From NCBI GenBank assembly GCA_023134935.1, contig JAGLUD010000096.1, forward strand, positions 1 to 7,122: DNA of 7,122 nt, in the 5' to 3' direction. Below the pieces are notes generated by a model that was not told where the DNA came from, did no database searches, and saw only the letters and a list, made by a program, of their open reading frames with translations. Each line of letters begins with the position of its first letter. Within the stretch, counting starts at the first letter, position 1. Both the position numbers and the translations under genes were made by a program. This stretch comes from Paracoccaceae bacterium. Its GTDB lineage: Bacteria > Pseudomonadota > Alphaproteobacteria > Rhodobacterales > Rhodobacteraceae. Below, one piece after another: positions 1 to 7,122 of this stretch.

Positions 1-806
<806 letters not shown>

Positions 807-814
807 GTACCTTT

Positions 815-841
815 CCGGCCCCGCCATTCACGCGGGGCTGG
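815..841 (+). terminator. GC-rich hairpin after mdh, possible terminator without U-tract
   Basis: The arms 815-824 (CCGGCCCCGC) and 832-841 (GCGGGGCTGG) pair over 10 bp with one G-T wobble around a 7-base loop, beginning 8 bases after the mdh stop codon. The base after the stem is followed by AAACAACT, not a run of T, so a classical rho-independent terminator is not seen; the opposite strand has no T-run either. It may be a weak terminator, a boundary that protects the mdh mRNA 3' end, or an attenuator of read-through into sucC. Confidence 0.55.
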
Positions 842-881
842 AAAACAACTGTGGTTCGATTTCGAATCGTCCCCCTACATT

Positions 882-914
882 ATGTGATCACACTTTTTCT
901 TCATGTGATCACAT
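882..914. promoter_or_regulatory. Tandem palindromic operator-like sites, TGTGATCACA x2
   Basis: The perfect 10-bp palindrome TGTGATCACA occurs at 883-892 and again at 904-913, where it extends to the 12-bp palindrome ATGTGATCACAT (903-914). Both copies share the 11-mer ATGTGATCACA, and their centres lie 21 bp apart, two DNA helical turns, so two dimers could bind the same face. The bases between them are T/C-rich. The position, upstream of sucC after the mdh hairpin, suits an operator for sucC-sucD. The half-site TGTGA also occurs in CRP sites, but CRP half-sites are separated by 6 bp, whereas here they abut. The cognate regulator cannot be named from the sequence. Confidence 0.65.
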
Positions 915-939
915 ACCACTCCCATCCCCGCATTTTCCC

Positions 940-946
940 GTGATCA
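940..946. promoter_or_regulatory. Partial third copy of the operator-like palindrome
   Basis: GTGATCA at 940-946 repeats the central seven bases of the TGTGATCACA sites. Its centre lies 35 bp beyond that of the second site, which is not a whole number of helical turns. Only the six-base core TGATCA is palindromic. It may be a weak auxiliary site or chance. Confidence 0.25.
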
Positions 947-1065
947 GGCATTAAATCTCTTTTGCCTGCGACAAATCATGCCATACGCTCCCTCAGAGCC
1001 GAGGCAATGATTTCTTCATACCTTTGGACATTAATACCATGGACCATAGAACAGGGACCGGTTGA

Positions 1066-2259
1066 ATGAACATTCACGAATACCAAGCAAAACAATTGCT
1101 GAAAGAATATGGAGCGCCCGTTTCCGACGGCCGCCCAGTTCTTAAAGCAGAAGACGCGAAAACAGCTGCAGGCGAGCTCGACGGGCCGCTTTGGGTTGTT
1201 AAGGCACAAATCCACGCAGGTGGCCGCGGCAAAGGTTCGTTCAACGAACCCGAAGCTGGCGAAGCTGGCGGTGTGCGTCTAACAAAATCCGTTTCCGAAG
1301 CGGCTGAAGAAGCACAAAAAATGTTGGGCCGCACGCTGGTGACTCACCAATCCGGCCCAGCTGGCAAACAGGTTAACCGCGTCTACATCGAAGATGGTGC
1401 AGACATTGAAAAAGAATTGTACCTTGCGCTGCTTGTTGACCGCGTATCTTCCCGCGTATCGTTCGTTGCCTCCACTGAAGGCGGCATGGACATCGAAGAA
1501 GTAGCCGCAAACACACCAGAGAAAATCGTTAGCTTCTCGGTTGATCCGGCATCTGGCCTTTCAGCCTTCCACGGCCGCCGCGTTGCATTCACGCTGGGCC
1601 TTGAAGGCAAGCAGATCAAACAGTGCGTTCAACTGATTTCGAACCTCTACCGCATGTTCATCGAAAAAGACATGGAGATGCTTGAAATCAACCCGTTGAT
1701 CGTAACGACTGACGGCGACCTGAAATGCCTTGATGCGAAGATGAGCTTCGATTCAAACGCGCTTTACCGTCACTCGGATATCGTTGCACTGCGCGACGAG
1801 ACCGAAGAAGACGCGAAAGAGCTGGAAGCGTCCAAGTACGACCTGAACTACATCACGCTGGATGGCGAGATTGGCTGCATGGTTAACGGCGCTGGTCTGG
1901 CGATGGCCACAATGGACATCATCAAACTTTATGGCTCCGAGCCTGCGAATTTCCTCGACGTTGGTGGCGGTGCTACCAAGGAAAAGGTTACCGAAGCATT
2001 CAAGATCATTACATCTGATCCAAACGTTAAAGGTATCCTCGTGAACATCTTCGGCGGCATCATGCGCTGTGATGTGATCGCCGAGGGCGTGGTTGCTGCT
2101 GTTGCCGAAGTTGGACTTAAAGTTCCGCTGGTCGTTCGCCTCGAAGGTACGAACGTCGAAAAAGGTAAAGAGATTATTAACAACAGTGGCCTTGGGGTTA
2201 TTGCTGCGGATGATCTGGGCGATGCTGCCAAGAAAATTGTTGCTGCAGTGAAAGGATAA
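1066..2259 (+). CDS. sucC: Succinyl-CoA synthetase (succinate-CoA ligase), beta subunit
   Basis: SucC is the nucleotide-binding beta subunit that, with SucD, converts succinyl-CoA, phosphate and NDP to succinate, CoA and NTP, the substrate-level phosphorylation step of the TCA cycle. The 397-residue protein has the family's usual length. The N-terminal ATP-grasp domain starts with [12 protein letters not shown] and holds [12 protein letters not shown] (46-57); the expected Mg-binding residues are N209 in EINPL and D223 in LDAK. The C-terminal ligase domain (from about 240) shows the GAGLAM loop (275-280), FLDVGGGA (297-304) and [11 protein letters not shown] (326-336). The ATG at 1066 is preceded by AGGGA (1053-1057) at 8 bases and opens with the conserved family N-terminus. 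Whether ADP or GDP is preferred cannot be told. It is the first gene of the presumed sucC-x-sucD transcript; its last codons (AAA GGA) also form the ribosome binding site of the next gene. Confidence 0.98.
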   Translation: MNIHEYQAKQLLKEYGAPVSDGRPVLKAEDAKTAAGELDGPLWVVKAQIHAGGRGKGSFNEPEAGEAGGVRLTKSVSEAAEEAQKMLGRTLVTHQSGPAGKQVNRVYIEDGADIEKELYLALLVDRVSSRVSFVASTEGGMDIEEVAANTPEKIVSFSVDPASGLSAFHGRRVAFTLGLEGKQIKQCVQLISNLYRMFIEKDMEMLEINPLIVTTDGDLKCLDAKMSFDSNALYRHSDIVALRDETEEDAKELEASKYDLNYITLDGEIGCMVNGAGLAMATMDIIKLYGSEPANFLDVGGGATKEKVTEAFKIITSDPNVKGILVNIFGGIMRCDVIAEGVVAAVAEVGLKVPLVVRLEGTNVEKGKEIINNSGLGVIAADDLGDAAKKIVAAVKG

Positions 2260-2265
2260 GTAGCG

Positions 2266-2580
2266 GTGGAGCAATTCTTATCAGAACTTAGTGACATGGC
2301 GGGATATATGATTGATGCTAGCATCATAATATGTATCGTCCTAGCAGTTTTGTTCGGTTTAATTGTTCTATTGCCAGCCAATATCGCCAAAAGGGCTTCA
2401 TGGTTTCTTGCAGTAGTTGCTTCGATGCCTGCGGCCTTCATCACGCTATCTTTAAGCGGTAGTGGCGGTGGCCCAGATCCCGATGTTGGGCATCTTGGCA
2501 GTATATTGTTCCTTTTCACTTTCATTGTCGCCATTCAAGCATTTGGCTTGCGATGGTTGATATTTGGACGCAAATCTTAG
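2266..2580 (+). CDS. Small three-helix membrane protein of unknown function between sucC and sucD
   Basis: I do not recognise this 104-residue protein. It begins with a short acidic N-terminus (EQFLSELSD), then shows three hydrophobic stretches long enough to span a membrane: about residues 18-36, 46-63 and 77-99, with a basic turn (K42, R43) after helix 1, a Gly/Pro/Asp loop (65-76) after helix 2 and a basic tail (GRKS). By the positive-inside rule the 37-45 turn and the C-terminus would be cytoplasmic, which conflicts with three spans unless one is re-entrant, so the topology is unsettled. The GTG start at 2266 is favoured because AAAGGA (2251-2256) lies 9 bases upstream, overlapping the sucC end; ATG at 2296 (residue 11) lacks a good site. 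Gaps are 6 bases to sucC and 17 to sucD, so it must be co-transcribed. It is AT-richer than its neighbours (48 G/C of 120 bases at 2281-2400, against 36 of 60 in sucC 1201-1260) and uses ATA four times and TTA three times, suggesting weak expression optimisation or later arrival. Confidence 0.82.
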   Translation: MEQFLSELSDMAGYMIDASIIICIVLAVLFGLIVLLPANIAKRASWFLAVVASMPAAFITLSLSGSGGGPDPDVGHLGSILFLFTFIVAIQAFGLRWLIFGRKS

Positions 2581-2597
2581 AATAATGAGGAAAGAAA

Positions 2598-3479
2598 ATG
2601 TCCGTACTCGTAGACGAAAACACTAAAGTAATCTGTCAGGGCCTTACCGGCTCGCAGGGTACTTTCCACTCCGAACAGGCGATTGCTTATGGCACGCAGA
2701 TGGTTGGTGGTGTGACGCCAGGCAAAGGTGGGCAATCCCACATTGGCCTGCCGATCTTCAACACTGTGCACGAAGCCCGTCATGTGACTGGCGCGAATGC
2801 TACGGCGATCTATGTTCCGCCACCATTTGCAGCGGATGCGATCCTTGAAGCTATCGACGCTGAACTAGAGCTAATCGTTTGTATCACCGAAGGCATTCCT
2901 GTGCTGGACATGATGCGTGTAAAACGGGCGCTTGAGGGTTCCAAATCCACGCTAATCGGCCCTAACTGCCCAGGTGTAATTACACCTGACGCATGCAAAA
3001 TCGGCATTATGCCGGGCCACATCCACAAACGTGGTTCCGTGGGCGTTGTTTCACGCTCCGGTACGCTGACGTATGAGGCTGTGAAGCAGACTACCGACGC
3101 TGGCTTGGGTCAATCGACCTGTATCGGCATCGGCGGTGACCCGATCAAAGGCATGGAACACATCGATGCGCTCGAACTGTTGCTGGCGGACGACGAAACG
3201 CAGTCGATCATCATGATCGGCGAAATCGGCGGTTCGGCTGAAGAAGACGCAGCGCAGTTTTTCAAGGACGAAGCCAAACGCGGTCGCACAAAACCGATTG
3301 CCGGTTTCATTGCTGGTCTGACTGCCCCTCCGGGTCGTCGCATGGGTCACGCTGGCGCGATTGTTGCAGGCGGCAAAGGTGGCGCTGAAGACAAAATCGA
3401 AGCTATGAAATCTGCGGGTTTCATAGTTGCCGACAGCCCGGCTGGTCTGGGCGAAGCTGTATTGAAAGCTATCGGTTAA
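2598..3479 (+). CDS. sucD: Succinyl-CoA synthetase (succinate-CoA ligase), alpha subunit
   Basis: SucD is the CoA-binding, phosphohistidine-bearing subunit that pairs with SucC. The 293-residue length is normal. The N-terminal Rossmann-type CoA-binding domain (to about 125) shows [10 protein letters not shown] (15-24) and GGVTPGKGG (37-45, K43); GPNCPG (121-126) leads into the ligase domain, which carries SRSGTLTYE (152-160), GIGGDP (177-182), GEIGG (208-212) and the catalytic, transiently phosphorylated histidine in GRRMGHAGA (H251). All key residues are present. The ATG at 2598 has GAGGA (2587-2591) 6 bases upstream. In many bacteria sucC and sucD abut or overlap; here 338 bases and a membrane-protein gene separate them, so classical translational coupling between the two subunits is broken. 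A strong terminator follows. Confidence 0.98.
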   Translation: MSVLVDENTKVICQGLTGSQGTFHSEQAIAYGTQMVGGVTPGKGGQSHIGLPIFNTVHEARHVTGANATAIYVPPPFAADAILEAIDAELELIVCITEGIPVLDMMRVKRALEGSKSTLIGPNCPGVITPDACKIGIMPGHIHKRGSVGVVSRSGTLTYEAVKQTTDAGLGQSTCIGIGGDPIKGMEHIDALELLLADDETQSIIMIGEIGGSAEEDAAQFFKDEAKRGRTKPIAGFIAGLTAPPGRRMGHAGAIVAGGKGGAEDKIEAMKSAGFIVADSPAGLGEAVLKAIG

Positions 3480-3488
3480 ATAACACCC

Positions 3489-3521
3489 GCCCGGGCGCCT
3501 AATCAGGTGGCCGGGCTTTTT
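3489..3521 (+). terminator. Rho-independent terminator after sucD
   Basis: The arms 3489-3499 (GCCCGGGCGCC) and 3506-3516 (GGTGGCCGGGC) pair over 11 positions with one wobble and one G-G mismatch, around the 6-base loop TAATCA, and are followed directly by TTTTT (3517-3521). It begins 9 bases after the sucD stop codon and should end the sucC-x-sucD transcript. Confidence 0.88.
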
Positions 3522-3550
3522 CAAAGGTCCGACAAGGGCCGTCATATAAT
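3520..3550 (+). promoter_or_regulatory. Putative sucA promoter with consensus -10 box
   Basis: TATAAT at 3545-3550 is a perfect sigma-70 -10 hexamer in the 97-base gap between sucD and sucA. No good -35 stands at 17 bp; the nearest is TTCAAA at 3520-3525 with a long 19-bp spacer, and there is no TGn extension. Transcription would start near 3557, leaving a 5' leader of only about 20 bases. Between the boxes lie two related 8-mers, GGTCCGAC (3526-3533) and GGGCCGTC (3536-3543), 10 bp apart. A perfect -10 with a poor -35 is compatible with dependence on an activator, which is inference. Confidence 0.6.
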
Positions 3551-3576
3551 AGGGAGCGGATTTTCCGTCTAGGCAA

Positions 3577-6519
3577 ATGACAGAGCAATCCTCTAACGAC
3601 CAATTCCATAACGAGTCCTTCTTGCAAGGGCACAACGCCGAATACGTTGAACAACTGCAAGCGCGGTTCGCGAGCGACCCCAATTCGGTAGACGAAAGCT
3701 GGCAACAGTTCTTCCGCGCACTAGCCGAAGAACCGGACGTCGCACGTGCCGAAGCTGCAGGACCAAGCTGGGCGCGCGCCGATTGGCCGCCCGTTCCGCA
3801 TGACGACCTGACCGCAGCGCTCGATGGTCAGTGGGCCGAACCCGAAGTCGTTGGCAAGAAAATCAAAGCCAAAGCGGCCGAAGCTGGCGCTACAATTTCC
3901 GAGGAACAGGTTAGACAAGCCGTCCTCGATTCCATCCGCGCGTTGATGTTGATCCGCGCCTATCGTATTCGCGGACATCTGGCGGCGGACCTTGATCCGC
4001 TACGCCTAACCCCTCCGCCGGCTCATCCCGAACTGGACCCTGCCAGCTATGGTTTTACCGCGGCCGACATGGATCGTCCGATTTTCTTGGATAACGTGCT
4101 GGGGCTTGAACACGGCTCCATGCGCGAGATCGTGGATATTGTGAAGCGTACCTATTGTGGCACGTTTGCGCTGCAGTACATGCACATCTCAAACGCAGAA
4201 GAAGCTGGTTGGCTTAAGGAGCGTATTGAGGGCTACGGCAAAGAAATCGCCTTCACCAAGGCGGGCCGTAAAGCAATTCTTAACAAATTGGTCGAAGCCG
4301 AGGGTTTTGAGAAATACCTCCATGTCAAATACATGGGCACCAAGCGGTTCGGTCTGGACGGCGGCGAAAGCCTGATCCCAGCGCTTGAACAAATCGTTAA
4401 ACGCGGTGGCCAGCTTGGCGTTAAGGAAATCGTAATAGGTATGCCACACCGTGGGCGCCTGTCGGTACTCGCGAACTTCATGGGCAAACCTTACCGCGCG
4501 ATTTTCCATGAATTCCAAGGCGGCAGCTACAAACCGGATACCGTTGAGGGTTCGGGTGACGTGAAATATCACCTCGGCGCATCTTCGGATCGTGAATTCG
4601 ACGGCAACACCGTTCACCTTTCCTTAACCGCTAATCCAAGCCACCTTGAGGCGGTTAACCCCGTTGTCCTTGGCAAGGTTCGCGCCAAACAGGCACAGCT
4701 TGGGGATGAAGACCGTTCTCAAGTGCTGCCACTGCTTCTACATGGCGACGCCGCGTTTGCCGGCCAAGGTATTATCGCCGAGGGTTTCGGCCTGTCAGGC
4801 CTAAAAGGCCACCGTACCGGCGGCACGATTCATATCGTGGTGAACAACCAGATCGGCTTCACCACATCGCCGCATAACTCCCGTTCTTCGCCATATCCAA
4901 CAGACATTGCGATGATGGTTGAAGCACCAATTTTCCACGTGAACGGCGACGACCCAGAAGCCGTGGTTCACGCAGCCAAAGTCGCTACCGAGTTCCGTCA
5001 AAAGTTCCACAAAGACGTCGTTCTGGACATTTTCTGCTACCGTCGTTTCGGCCATAACGAGGGCGACGAGCCCATGTTTACACAGCCGCAAATGTACCGC
5101 GCGATCAAAAAACAGAAAACGACGCTACAACTTTACACCGACCGCCTTATCGCAGATGGCTTGATCCCCGAAGGTGAAATCGAAGACGTGAAAACCGCGT
5201 TTCAGGCCCACCTGAACGAGGAATTCGAGATCGGGAAAAACTACAACCCGAACAAAGCCGACTGGCTTGATGGGCGCTGGTCACATCTTGACCGGAAGCA
5301 AGACCAATACGAACGCGGAAAAACGCCCGCTACCAAAGGCCGCCTGAAAGAGGTTGGCGACGCATTGACCCGTCTTCCCGAAGGCTACCACCCGCATAAA
5401 ACTATTGTGCGGATATTGGATGCCAAGAAAGAAACGCTGAAAACCGGTAAAGGCATCGATTGGGCAACAGCCGAGGCTTTGGCCTTCGGAACGCTGATGC
5501 TTGAAGGTTATCCTGTGCGACTATCCGGCCAGGATTGTACGCGCGGCACATTCAGCCATCGTCATTCCGGAATCATCGATCAGGAAACCGAAGAACGCTA
5601 CCTGCCTTTGAACCATATCAAAGAAGGTCAGGCCAGTTACGAAGTCATCGACTCCATGCTGTCCGAATATGCGGTGCTGGGCTACGAATACGGCTACACG
5701 CTGGCAGAACCGAACGCACTGACCCTTTGGGAAGCCCAGTTTGGTGATTTCGCCAACGGTGCGCAGATCATGATCGACCAGTTCATCAGCTCTGGTGAAC
5801 GTAAATGGTTGCGCATGTCCGGTTTGGTTATGCTTCTACCGCACGGGTATGAAGGCCAAGGACCGGAGCATTCCTCCGCCCGCCTTGAACGGTTCCTTCA
5901 GCTTTCAGCCGAAGACAACTGGATCGTTGCCAACGTTACGACCCCGGCAAACTATTTCCACATCCTGCGTCGTCAGTTGCACCGGACCTTCCGCAAGCCA
6001 CTGATTATCATGTCACCGAAGTCCCTACTGCGCCACAAAGGTGCGGTATCGACGATGAAGGAAATGCAAACCGGATCCAGCTTCCACCGCGTTTTGTGGG
6101 ACAGCGCCCAATCCGGCCAATCGGATACAGTTCTGAAACCAGATGCTGAAATCAAGCGCGTCGTTATGTGTTCGGGCAAGGTCTACTACGACCTGCTGGC
6201 CGAACGTGACGCGCGTGGCATTGACGATATCTACCTGATGCGTCTGGAACAATTCTATCCGTTCCCGGCGATGTCACTGACCAAAGAGATGCAGCGATTT
6301 ACCAACGCCGACGTCGTCTGGTGTCAGGAAGAGCCGAAAAATCAAGGTGGCTGGACATTCGTAGAACCAAATATCGAGTGGGTCCTTGGCCGTATCGACG
6401 CCAAATCAAAACGCCCTGTTTACGCCGGCCGCGCATCTTCTGCGTCGGTGGCTACAGGTCTCGGATCAACACATAAAGCACAACAAGCGGCGCTCGTTAA
6501 CGACGCGCTCACACTGTAA
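3577..6519 (+). CDS. sucA: 2-oxoglutarate dehydrogenase E1 component (thiamine diphosphate-dependent)
   Basis: SucA decarboxylates 2-oxoglutarate using thiamine diphosphate and passes the succinyl group to the lipoyl domain of SucB in the cytoplasmic 2-oxoglutarate dehydrogenase complex. The 980 residues match the alphaproteobacterial form (Escherichia coli SucA has 933). An N-terminal assembly segment (15-46, SFLQGHNAEYVEQL) is followed by a divergent linker and the helix ALMLIRAYRIRGHLAADLDPL (122-142). The E1 domain carries GMPHRGRL (288-295, H291), the cofactor motif starting HGDAAFAGQG (D391) and ending in NNQIGFTT (N423, N424), and RRFGHNEGDEP (489-499). The pyrimidine-binding domain (about 628-820) shows GQDCTRGTFSHRH (651-663), WEAQFGDFANGAQ (718-730) and GQGPEHSSAR (760-769); the C-terminal domain follows. 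The ATG at 3577 gives the expected N-terminus, although the nearest Shine-Dalgarno-like AGG (3571-3573) is only 3 bases away, so initiation may be modest. sucB follows after 13 bases. Confidence 0.98.
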   Translation: MTEQSSNDQFHNESFLQGHNAEYVEQLQARFASDPNSVDESWQQFFRALAEEPDVARAEAAGPSWARADWPPVPHDDLTAALDGQWAEPEVVGKKIKAKAAEAGATISEEQVRQAVLDSIRALMLIRAYRIRGHLAADLDPLRLTPPPAHPELDPASYGFTAADMDRPIFLDNVLGLEHGSMREIVDIVKRTYCGTFALQYMHISNAEEAGWLKERIEGYGKEIAFTKAGRKAILNKLVEAEGFEKYLHVKYMGTKRFGLDGGESLIPALEQIVKRGGQLGVKEIVIGMPHRGRLSVLANFMGKPYRAIFHEFQGGSYKPDTVEGSGDVKYHLGASSDREFDGNTVHLSLTANPSHLEAVNPVVLGKVRAKQAQLGDEDRSQVLPLLLHGDAAFAGQGIIAEGFGLSGLKGHRTGGTIHIVVNNQIGFTTSPHNSRSSPYPTDIAMMVEAPIFHVNGDDPEAVVHAAKVATEFRQKFHKDVVLDIFCYRRFGHNEGDEPMFTQPQMYRAIKKQKTTLQLYTDRLIADGLIPEGEIEDVKTAFQAHLNEEFEIGKNYNPNKADWLDGRWSHLDRKQDQYERGKTPATKGRLKEVGDALTRLPEGYHPHKTIVRILDAKKETLKTGKGIDWATAEALAFGTLMLEGYPVRLSGQDCTRGTFSHRHSGIIDQETEERYLPLNHIKEGQASYEVIDSMLSEYAVLGYEYGYTLAEPNALTLWEAQFGDFANGAQIMIDQFISSGERKWLRMSGLVMLLPHGYEGQGPEHSSARLERFLQLSAEDNWIVANVTTPANYFHILRRQLHRTFRKPLIIMSPKSLLRHKGAVSTMKEMQTGSSFHRVLWDSAQSGQSDTVLKPDAEIKRVVMCSGKVYYDLLAERDARGIDDIYLMRLEQFYPFPAMSLTKEMQRFTNADVVWCQEEPKNQGGWTFVEPNIEWVLGRIDAKSKRPVYAGRASSASVATGLGSTHKAQQAALVNDALTL

Positions 6520-6532
6520 AGGAATTGAACCA

Positions 6533-7122
6533 ATGACGGAAATTCGCGTCCCAACCCTAGGTGAAAGCGTCACCGAAGCCACCGTGGCAACATGGTTCAA
6601 GAAACCCGGCGATGCCGTGGCTGTTGACGAAATGCTCTGCGAGCTGGAAACAGACAAAGTAACGGTCGAGGTACCCTCGCCTGTTGCCGGCGTCATGTCC
6701 GAAATCGTGGCAGCCGAGGGGATCACCGTCGGCGTTGACGCCCTACTCGCCAACATCGAAGAAGGCGCAACCGCTGCGGCCACCCCAACCAAGGCCGAAG
6801 CAGCACCCGCAGCCACCGCTTCCGCAGCAAAAGACGTCGAAGATGCCCCCTCCGCCAAAAAGTTGATGGCAGAAAAAGGTCTGACTTCAGATCAGGTAAC
6901 GGGCACTGGCCGTGATGGCCGCGTCATGAAAGAAGACGTGTTGAGCGCCGCAGCGCCTGCACCTGCTGCGCCAGCCGCCCCGCGCACACCTGTTGCAGCG
7001 GACGACAGCGCCCGCGAAGAGCGTGTGAAAATGACCCGCCTTCGTCAAACAATTGCGCGTCGCTTGAAGGAATCCCAGAACACCGCCGCCATGCTAACCA
7101 CCTATAACGAGGTGGATATGTC
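6533..7122 (+). CDS. sucB: Dihydrolipoyl succinyltransferase E2 component, 5' part
   Basis: SucB forms the core of the 2-oxoglutarate dehydrogenase complex, taking succinyl from SucA on a lipoyl arm and moving it to CoA. The frame is open from ATG 6533 to the window end, 196 full codons plus two bases; the catalytic-core HxxxDG motif lies outside. The N-terminal lipoyl domain (1-77) starts MTEIRVPTLGESVTEA and carries the lipoylated lysine in ELETDKVTVEVPSP (K42). An Ala-rich linker (79-103) leads to the peripheral subunit-binding domain (about 104-138, with APSAKKLMAEKGL and GTGRDGRVMKEDVL), which docks E1/E3; a second Ala/Pro-rich linker (138-160) precedes the catalytic domain, which begins with ERVKMTRLRQTIARRLKES. 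One lipoyl domain and the GESVTEATV wording favour the succinyl rather than the acetyl enzyme. AAAGGA (6518-6523) overlaps the sucA stop codon and lies 9 bases before the ATG, so sucA and sucB are almost surely co-transcribed. Confidence 0.97.
   Translation, partial: MTEIRVPTLGESVTEATVATWFKKPGDAVAVDEMLCELETDKVTVEVPSPVAGVMSEIVAAEGITVGVDALLANIEEGATAAATPTKAEAAPAATASAAKDVEDAPSAKKLMAEKGLTSDQVTGTGRDGRVMKEDVLSAAAPAPAAPAAPRTPVAADDSAREERVKMTRLRQTIARRLKESQNTAAMLTTYNEVDM

Larger units (their letters stand above)
842..1065 (+). promoter_or_regulatory. mdh-sucC intergenic regulatory region
   Basis: This non-coding stretch should hold the sucC promoter. It contains two palindromic operator-like sites (883-892 and 903-914), a partial third (940-946) and a small inverted repeat CGATT-TCG-AATCG (857-869). 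I could not assign a convincing sigma-70 promoter. The best candidate is a -10-like CATTAT at 878-883 with a poor -35-like TTCGAT at 855-860 and a 17-bp spacer, which would put the palindromes at the start of transcription; this is a weak match. No convincing gene or RNA gene is seen here. An 8-codon mini-ORF ends exactly at the sucC start. Confidence 0.5.

Noticed and set aside
857..869. Inverted repeat CGATT-TCG-AATCG as an extra operator
   Set aside because: Only five bases per arm with no second copy nearby; short inverted repeats of this size arise readily by chance.
882..914. Reading the TGTGA/TCACA palindromes as CRP or FNR sites
   Set aside because: CRP sites need 6 bp between half-sites and FNR sites have TTGAT-N4-ATCAA; here the half-sites abut, so neither consensus fits.
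1024..1052. TTGGAC...TAGAAC with 17-bp spacing as the sucC promoter
   Set aside because: The hexamers match the consensus poorly (3/6 and 4/6), and the start would fall around 1059, after the sucC ribosome binding site.
1929..2534. 201-codon open frame on the - strand over the sucC end and the small membrane-protein gene
   Set aside because: It is antisense to sucC and low in recognisable features; the + strand frame has a ribosome binding site and operon spacing, so the + strand reading is preferred.
3051..3683. 210-codon open frame on the - strand across the 3' end of sucD, the terminator and the 5' end of sucA
   Set aside because: It lies antisense to two strongly supported genes, has no recognisable motif, and spans a terminator and promoter; it is a by-product of codon bias in sucD and sucA.
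6466..6858. 130-codon Ala/Ser/Thr-rich open frame on the - strand over sucB
   Set aside because: Its composition is the antisense reflection of the lipoyl domain and Ala-rich linker of SucB.

Overview
The window holds a core tricarboxylic acid (TCA) cycle gene cluster, all on the + strand: the 3' part of mdh (malate dehydrogenase), sucC (succinyl-CoA synthetase beta), a small membrane-protein gene I do not recognise, sucD (succinyl-CoA synthetase alpha), sucA (2-oxoglutarate dehydrogenase E1) and the 5' part of sucB (dihydrolipoyl succinyltransferase E2). The order mdh-sucC-x-sucD-sucA-sucB, the LDH-like MDH type, the long SucA (980 aa) with a typical alphaproteobacterial N-terminus, and the wording of the proteins point to Alphaproteobacteria, most likely Rhodobacteraceae. 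The base composition looks moderate rather than very GC-rich, which fits a marine Roseobacter-type organism better than a classical Rhodobacter; that refinement is inference.

Layout: mdh enters from the left (about 53 N-terminal residues lie outside) and ends at 806, followed by a strong GC-rich hairpin (815-841). A 259-base gap (807-1065) separates mdh from sucC. It is the main regulatory region and carries two near-identical palindromes, TGTGATCACA, with centres 21 bp apart, plus a partial third copy. sucC (1066-2259), the small three-helix membrane protein gene (2266-2580) and sucD (2598-3479) are packed with 6- and 17-base gaps and look like one transcript, closed by a clear rho-independent terminator (3489-3521). 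A perfect TATAAT box at 3545-3550 then suggests that sucA (3577-6519) and sucB (6533 to the end, 13-base gap) form a second transcription unit; lpd (E3) would be expected further downstream.

Together the enzymes catalyse consecutive TCA steps: 2-oxoglutarate to succinyl-CoA (SucA/SucB/E3), succinyl-CoA to succinate with nucleotide triphosphate formation (SucCD), and later malate to oxaloacetate (Mdh). No mobile element, RNA gene, CRISPR array or defence system is visible. The parts not explained by textbook TCA biology are the AT-richer membrane-protein gene inserted between the two subunit genes of one enzyme, the tandem palindromes upstream of sucC, and the terminator/promoter junction that splits sucCD from sucAB.
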